From positions 1 to 9,778 of the forward strand of contig JAJTHC010000210.1 in the NCBI GenBank assembly GCA_021299615.1: a stretch of 9,778 bases of DNA, in the 5' to 3' direction. Of the stretch, positions 6,446 through 9,778 are shown piece after piece. The position numbers were made by a program, and so were the translations under genes. Position 1 is the stretch's first letter, and each line of letters opens with the position of its first letter. Source of the DNA: Vampirovibrionales bacterium (GTDB lineage: Bacteria > Cyanobacteriota > Vampirovibrionia > Vampirovibrionales > JAJTHC01). A model generated the notes under the pieces. The model searched no databases and was not told where the DNA came from. It saw nothing but the letters and a program-made list of their open reading frames with translations.

Positions 6446-6450
6446 TCCTT
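6446..6450 (-). promoter_or_regulatory. Ribosome-binding site upstream of the G9 tract
   Basis: AAGGA on the minus strand, nine bases before the ATG at 6436. It shows that translation is meant to begin ahead of the G tract and not at the internal ATG at 6312. Confidence 0.65.
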
Positions 6451-6488
6451 CGTTCTAATTTTTCCTAAATTGTGTTCTTCTAAAATAA

Positions 6489-6677
6489 CTAAGCGTTAAA
6501 ACATTCCGATACCACCTTGCCATCAGGTCCAACAAGAATACGGACATCCTGCCCAGCCCGCCGATAAACATTCGGTTGGTCGCTAAATTGCCGTGTTGTC
6601 GCTTCTTGTGGACTCTTTGGTGTGTTCGCAGGAAAAGGTAGTAATGCATTAATTGGATTATTGATGCTAAATCCCAT
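6489..6677 (-). CDS. Small protein of unknown function, 62 aa
   Basis: I do not recognise this protein. The start codon has a strong ribosome-binding site, AGGGGAG on the minus strand (plus 6686-6692), about eight bases upstream, which is the main reason to accept it as a gene. The product begins MGFSINNPINALLPFPANTP, is rich in Asn and Pro, has no membrane segment, and ends with a compact hydrophobic stretch (DVRILVGPDGKVVSECFNA). It precedes the 216-aa (frame-broken) gene by 52 bp with no terminator between, so both are probably one transcript ending at 5697. A possible extended -10, TGATATAGG on the minus strand (plus 6746-6754), lies about 70 bases upstream without a clear -35. A different-frame reading at 6455-6649 lacks a comparable ribosome-binding site. 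Confidence 0.6.
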   Translation of the reverse strand: MGFSINNPINALLPFPANTPKSPQEATTRQFSDQPNVYRRAGQDVRILVGPDGKVVSECFNA

Positions 6678-6810
6678 TGAATTAACTCCCCTGTGTTTAC
6701 GAACTATTGCCTAAGGTTGATTGAATCGTTTGTCTTTTCTTCTGTCCTATATCAGCATAAAGGCAAGCACGCCTTTCTTTTGTGCTAGTGAAGACGCTTT
6801 TTCAAAAAAA

Positions 6811-6819
6811 TGATACAAT
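6811..6819 (+). promoter_or_regulatory. Possible extended -10 promoter for the substrate-binding protein gene
   Basis: TGATACAAT matches an extended -10 (TG, one base, TACAAT). The region 17 bp upstream reads AAGACG, a poor -35. Transcription from here would include the 6834-6915 inverted repeat in the leader. Confidence 0.35.
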
Positions 6820-6833
6820 AGATAAATTAAGAA

Positions 6834-6915
6834 CGTCATCCTGAGTGCAACGAAGGATCCCCTAAGCAGGAAATAGCAAGGTCTCAGCAGATCCTTCGCT
6901 TTGCTCAGGATGACG
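6834..6915. repeat. 82-bp inverted-repeat element in the leader of the substrate-binding protein gene
   Basis: Arms 6834-6859 and 6890-6915 are 26 bp each and match at 22 positions. The four mismatches cluster in the middle of the arm, and 30 bases lie between the arms. The left arm reads CGTCATCCTGAG, then a variable five bases, then CGAAGGATC. I recall this arm sequence as a repeat found in intergenic regions of many unrelated bacteria. It ends 19 bases before the start codon at 6935, so a folded RNA hairpin would sit close to the ribosome-binding site. Confidence 0.8.
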
Positions 6916-6934
6916 CCAATTCGTTAGGTGCTTA

Positions 6935-8821
6935 ATGAATACTTGGATGCTCCCGTTTGTACTACGTTTTGGACTCATTGCCCTCGTCGCAGGGGGCGTC
7001 TTGCTTTACGGATTTTCCAAGTTTCAAACGCCCCATTCTAAAGCCGTTTCCACAGAAACCTTGAACCCGATTACCACCTATCACCCCAGCAAACCTCAGT
7101 TTTACAAGGATGTCTCCCTAAACGGCGTTGAACTCATCGAATCACCCTACCCCCTCGGCAAATTCGGAGGCACCCTCTACCAAGCCGCCATGGGCGAAGG
7201 CCCCAAAACGCTGAATCCGTGGGCGAGCTTTGACGGCACATCTTCCGCCATTTCAAGCATGTTGACCTGTCAAGCCGTCCAAAGCAACAATTACACAGGG
7301 CAAATCATGCCGTGGGTGGCGAAATCATACAGTATTTTGCCTGATAAGAAGCACATCCGACTCACCTTTCGCAAGCGCTTAAAGTGGAGCGACGGACATC
7401 CGCTAACGGTGGATGACTTGCTATTTACGTGGAATGTCATCATCCAAAAAGGTTTGGGCAATCCGAGTACCCGAGATATTCTGCTCGTGGACGGAGCCTT
7501 TCCAACCATGCAAAAAATCGATGCTTTCACGGTTGAAGTGGCGACTAAGCGTCCCTATTCGCCCTTATTGCTGAACTTGGGGCAGGCGATTGCTCCCAAG
7601 CATATTTTTGAACCGATCCTGAAAAAGGGCGGTGAAGATGCCTTTGGGGCGGCGTGGTCAACGCAAGAAGCGGAACAGCATCCTGAGCGATTTGTTTCTT
7701 GTGGGGCGTGGGTTTTGGACAAGTACCAATCGAAAGAACGCATTATTTTCAAGCGGAATCCACATTATTTTGTGGTGAATCAAAAGACTGAACGGCTCCC
7801 CTATTTGGAACGTGAAGTCATTACTTTTGCCAAAGATATGAGCTATATCCAGCTTCTTTTTGAGCAAGGGGCGTTGCATACGCATTCAGGCACGCCACAA
7901 AACTTAGGACGCCTTCAACGCCTCAAATCTCCCAAATTCAAGCTCATCGACCTAGGTCCTGCCGATGGCACCACGTTTATGGCGTTTAACCTCAATACCC
8001 GAAAAGACCCCAACGGCGTCCCCATTGTGGATGCCAAATTGCTCCACTGGTTTCAGAACAGGGCGTTTCGTCAAGCCTTGAATGTGGCAGTGAACCGTCC
8101 GCAAATGGTGGAAAATGTCCTTAAGGGGCTTGGCACGCCACTGCTCACGAGCATGGGTTTAAATAGTATTTATTTGAATGAATCGATGAAAAATCAGGCG
8201 CCTTATGATTTAAAAAAAGCGAAACAGCTCTTGAAAGACAGCGGTTTTCGCTTGAATGCCAAGCACGAACTCTATGATGATCGTGGCAATCGAGTGGCGT
8301 TTACGGTCGTGACCAATTCAGGCAACAGCGATCGTGAATCGGCGTTGGTGCAATTACAACACGATTACAACGCCCTTGGCATCAAGCTTAGCCTGCAACC
8401 TGTGGAGTTCAACACGCTGGTGGATCGCATGAAGACAGGGCGTTGGGAAGCGATGGTGATGGGCTTAAGTGGGGGCAGTAACTTGGAACCGCATCAGGGG
8501 GCGAATGTGTTTAAAAGCAACGCCGCCTTGCACCTGTTCAACCAGCGACCCATGGAAAGCTTGTCCGCACGGGCGAGCGATTTGTATCCCTTTGAAGCTC
8601 GGGTGGACAAGCTCTATGACTTGGGGACGACCGAGTTTGACTTTGCCAAACGCAAGCCGTATTACGACGAGATTCAAAACATTTTGTACAATGAAAGCCC
8701 TATGGTGTACCTGTTTACAGGTAAGGTGCTTGTGGCTGTAAGAAGCGACTTGCAGAATGTGGACGTCACGCCATTAGGCGGGGCTTTGCACAACATCGAA
8801 AGTCTTTGGATTCAGGAGTGA
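6935..8821 (+). CDS. ABC transporter substrate-binding protein, family 5 (peptide/oligopeptide type)
   Basis: The 628-aa product belongs to the SBP_bac_5 family (DppA/OppA-like), which captures peptides, nickel, sugars or other solutes outside the cytoplasmic membrane for an ABC importer. A basic-flanked hydrophobic segment at about 6-27 (LPFVLRFGLIALVAGGVLLYGF) is a signal peptide or membrane anchor. No cysteine follows it, so there is no lipobox and it is probably not a lipoprotein. Family signatures are LNPWASFDG (93-101), the IRLTFRKRLKWSDGHPLTVDD box (141-161) with LLFTW after it, FKRNPHYF, the central MAFNLNTRKDP, the helical AFRQALNVAVNRPQMV, and a C-terminal YYDEIQNILYNESPMVYLF. It is longer than typical E. 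coli members. AGGTG at 6926-6930 lies four bases before the ATG, which is close. No permease or ATPase gene follows before the insertion sequence. The ligand cannot be told. Confidence 0.9.
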   Translation: MNTWMLPFVLRFGLIALVAGGVLLYGFSKFQTPHSKAVSTETLNPITTYHPSKPQFYKDVSLNGVELIESPYPLGKFGGTLYQAAMGEGPKTLNPWASFDGTSSAISSMLTCQAVQSNNYTGQIMPWVAKSYSILPDKKHIRLTFRKRLKWSDGHPLTVDDLLFTWNVIIQKGLGNPSTRDILLVDGAFPTMQKIDAFTVEVATKRPYSPLLLNLGQAIAPKHIFEPILKKGGEDAFGAAWSTQEAEQHPERFVSCGAWVLDKYQSKERIIFKRNPHYFVVNQKTERLPYLEREVITFAKDMSYIQLLFEQGALHTHSGTPQNLGRLQRLKSPKFKLIDLGPADGTTFMAFNLNTRKDPNGVPIVDAKLLHWFQNRAFRQALNVAVNRPQMVENVLKGLGTPLLTSMGLNSIYLNESMKNQAPYDLKKAKQLLKDSGFRLNAKHELYDDRGNRVAFTVVTNSGNSDRESALVQLQHDYNALGIKLSLQPVEFNTLVDRMKTGRWEAMVMGLSGGSNLEPHQGANVFKSNAALHLFNQRPMESLSARASDLYPFEARVDKLYDLGTTEFDFAKRKPYYDEIQNILYNESPMVYLFTGKVLVAVRSDLQNVDVTPLGGALHNIESLWIQE

Positions 8822-8850
8822 TATAGTCAAGTTTAGAGTTTTCTGTACAG

Positions 8851-8921
8851 TAGGCTATTCTAGGAGCCTAGATTATTTTGTGAGGGCGTGTAGATAACCT
8901 ACATAACAGAACAAAATAATC
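8851..8921. repeat. Nested inverted repeats between the substrate-binding protein gene and the IS
   Basis: TAGGCT (8851-8856) pairs with AGCCTA (8865-8870). Directly adjoining, GATTATTTTGT (8871-8881) is perfectly complementary to ACAAAATAATC (8911-8921), and within that loop TGTAG (8889-8893) pairs with CTACA (8899-8903). The first hairpin is followed by a T-containing stretch and could act as a weak terminator for the upstream gene. The 11-bp pair is unexplained. No ORF of note lies here. Confidence 0.6.
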
Positions 8922-8935
8922 GTAGCGACAACGTA

Positions 8936-8950
8936 GGGGCTGTCTTCAAA
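8936..8950 (+). repeat. Left terminal inverted repeat of the IS
   Basis: Fifteen bases, perfect complement of the right end; TA precedes it at 8934-8935. Confidence 0.9.
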
Positions 8951-8970
8951 TAGTTTAAGGCGTTTGTTTT

Positions 8971-8979
8971 TGTTAGAAT
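8971..8979 (+). promoter_or_regulatory. Possible transposase promoter (extended -10)
   Basis: TGTTAGAAT gives an extended -10 with five of six matches in the hexamer, 33 bases before the transposase start. It lacks a good -35. It lies inside the IS, as expected for weak transposase transcription. Confidence 0.35.
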
Positions 8980-9012
8980 AGACTTGTAATGTAGAGTTGA
9001 CAGGGTATTTTT

Positions 9013-9357
9013 ATGCGATTTGACTTAACAGATAAACAATGGGAGCGAATTTTAGACGTTTTCCCCAAAAAAACAGAAACACGAGGACGTAAACCACTCA
9101 ACCTGAGACAAACCGTCAACGGTATTTTTTACCTCCTGCGTACAGGTATTCCATGGCGAGATTTACCCGAGCGTTATGGGTCGTGGTGTAGTGTTTACAC
9201 CACTTTTAGACGCCTAAGTCATGCAGGGGTTTGGGACAAAATCCACCAAGCCCTCAGCAAAGACGCCGATTTAGAGCAATGCTTTTTGGACAGTACCACC
9301 TGCGTCGTCCACCAACATGGCTTGGGGGCAAAAGGGGGCAGTATTTTGAGGGCATAG
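9013..9357 (+). CDS. IS5-superfamily transposase, first frame (OrfA)
   Basis: This frame encodes the N-terminal part of a DDE transposase: 114 aa if read without frameshift. It shows the N-terminal DNA-binding region typical of IS427-like proteins, with LTDKQWERILDVFP (5-18), GRKP (25-28), VNGIFYLLRTGIPWRDLPERYG (35-56), a tyrosine/tryptophan-rich helix (58-74) and the first catalytic aspartate, D93, in CFLDSTT. AGGG at 9002-9005 precedes the ATG by seven bases. The frame ends shortly after the slippery site at 9330-9333, adding seven residues unlike the family. The zero-frame product alone lacks the second and third catalytic residues and in related elements can act as a regulator (inference). 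Confidence 0.88.
   Translation: MRFDLTDKQWERILDVFPKKTETRGRKPLNLRQTVNGIFYLLRTGIPWRDLPERYGSWCSVYTTFRRLSHAGVWDKIHQALSKDADLEQCFLDSTTCVVHQHGLGAKGGSILRA
9330..9338 (+). promoter_or_regulatory. Probable -1 ribosomal frameshift site in the transposase
   Basis: The run AAAAGGGGG overlaps the frame change. The lysine codon AAA at 9331-9333 can slip back one base to AAA at 9330-9332, after which AGG, GGG and CAG continue the second frame. The joined protein reads HQHGLGAK then RGQYFEGIGL, which fits the family at this place. The site matches the position where IS427-like elements shift frame. No downstream stem was worked out. Confidence 0.65.
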
Positions 9358-9764
9358 GGCTTAGTGTTGGGGGGCATACGACGAAAATCCATATGGCGTG
9401 TGATGCTATGGGCTATCCTTTGCCCCATTTCGTGTTGACAGGAGGGGAAGTTCACGACAGTAAACCTGCTATTACCGTTATAAGTCAATTTCCTGCCCAT
9501 GCGTGGTGTGCGGATAGGGCTTATGTGGATGTGGACATACGCCGTTTTATTGAACGTTATGGGGCTGAGTATGTGGTGCCTCCGAAGAAGAATACGAAGA
9601 ATCCGTGGGAATACGATCGTGATGTGTATAGAACTCGTCATTTGATTGAAAATTGTTTTCAGAAATTAAAGGAGTTTCGGCGTATTGCCACTCGTTATGA
9701 GAAGCGATCAAGGCATTTCGCCAGTATGGTCAGTCTCGCCTCCATTATGATTCATCTTTTTTGA
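9333..9764 (+). CDS. IS5-superfamily transposase, second frame (OrfB, catalytic part)
   Basis: The frame holds the rest of the DDE transposase and is probably made only as a fusion with the first frame after the -1 shift; the fusion would be 250 aa. In fusion numbering the catalytic triad is D93 (first frame), D168 in WCADRAYVD, and E213 in RHLIENCFQK. The IS5-type signature Y-(2)-R-(3)-E-(6)-K is complete (Y206, R209, E213, K220). The VGGHTTKIHM segment after the join is the expected family sequence. The frame is open further left (from 9231) but there overlaps the first frame with no family resemblance. The stop lies inside the right terminal repeat. Confidence 0.85.
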   Translation, partial: RGQYFEGIGLSVGGHTTKIHMACDAMGYPLPHFVLTGGEVHDSKPAITVISQFPAHAWCADRAYVDVDIRRFIERYGAEYVVPPKKNTKNPWEYDRDVYRTRHLIENCFQKLKEFRRIATRYEKRSRHFASMVSLASIMIHLF

Positions 9765-9774
9765 AGACAGCCCC
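9760..9774 (-). repeat. Right terminal inverted repeat of the IS
   Basis: Fifteen bases, perfect complement of the left end; TA follows at 9775-9776. Confidence 0.9.
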
Positions 9775-9778
9775 TATA

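Larger units (their letters stand above)
8936..9774. mobile_element. IS5-superfamily insertion sequence, IS427-like, apparently complete
   Basis: The element is 839 bp. The left end GGGGCTGTCTTCAAA (8936-8950) is the perfect inverted complement of the right end TTTGAAGACAGCCCC (9760-9774). TA stands directly outside both ends (8934-8935 and 9775-9776), consistent with a two-base target duplication, although TA could instead be counted as part of the ends. A two-frame transposase fills the inside, and its stop codon (9762-9764) lies within the right inverted repeat. The size, the split transposase and the DDE signature fit the IS427 group of the IS5 superfamily. The ends agree perfectly and all catalytic residues are intact, so a recent insertion that may still be active is likely. 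The window ends two bases past the flanking TA. Confidence 0.9.

Noticed and set aside
6455..6649. 64-aa minus-strand reading overlapping the 62-aa gene in another frame
   Set aside because: No good ribosome-binding site; the 62-aa frame has AGGGGAG before its start.
6759..6776. AAAGGC/GCCTTT hairpin as a plus-strand terminator
   Set aside because: Short stem, imperfect T-run, and no plus-strand gene upstream to end.
9219..9641. 140-aa minus-strand reading across the transposase
   Set aside because: Antisense shadow; both sense frames carry the DDE signature.

Overview
This 9.8 kb window reads as a bacterial chromosome segment of moderate G+C. It holds housekeeping genes, a small uncharacterised two-gene unit on the minus strand, several kinds of short interspersed repeat, and one apparently complete insertion sequence at the right edge. 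The organism cannot be fixed from the sequence. A DUF561/Ycf23-type protein, a family best known from cyanobacteria and plastids, makes a cyanobacterial relative (possibly a non-photosynthetic lineage) a tentative guess. Other phyla are not excluded.

Left part (1-3701): rbfA (30S maturation factor) is followed by an intergenic array of self-complementary ~21-bp repeats. Then come an exonuclease III family gene (xthA-like), a DUF561/Ycf23 gene, and a class I/II aminotransferase of the AlaC / LL-diaminopimelate aminotransferase type. A dispersed palindromic element lies just upstream of the aminotransferase. The longer in-frame reading from position 2319 begins inside that element, so I place the real start at 2418.

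Middle (3702-5725): a 129-bp element made of nested hairpins separates the aminotransferase from a plsY-gpsA pair. GpsA makes sn-glycerol-3-phosphate and PlsY acylates it, so the pair covers the entry into phospholipid synthesis. On the minus strand a strong intrinsic terminator (5697-5725) closes a convergent two-gene unit at 5785-6677. That unit encodes a 62-aa protein and a membrane-associated-looking protein, neither of which I recognise. The second gene is interrupted by a run of nine G (minus strand). With eight G it would read through as 216 aa. This is either a phase-variable switch, a fresh mutation or a homopolymer sequencing error, and it is the most interesting point in the window.

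Right part (6678-9778): an inverted-repeat element lies in the leader of a 628-aa family 5 (peptide/oligopeptide-type) ABC substrate-binding protein. Its permease and ATPase partners are not in the window. A structured intergenic stretch with nested inverted repeats follows. Then comes an 839-bp IS5-superfamily (IS427-like) element with matching 15-bp terminal inverted repeats, a flanking TA on both sides, and a transposase split into two frames joined by a probable -1 frameshift.
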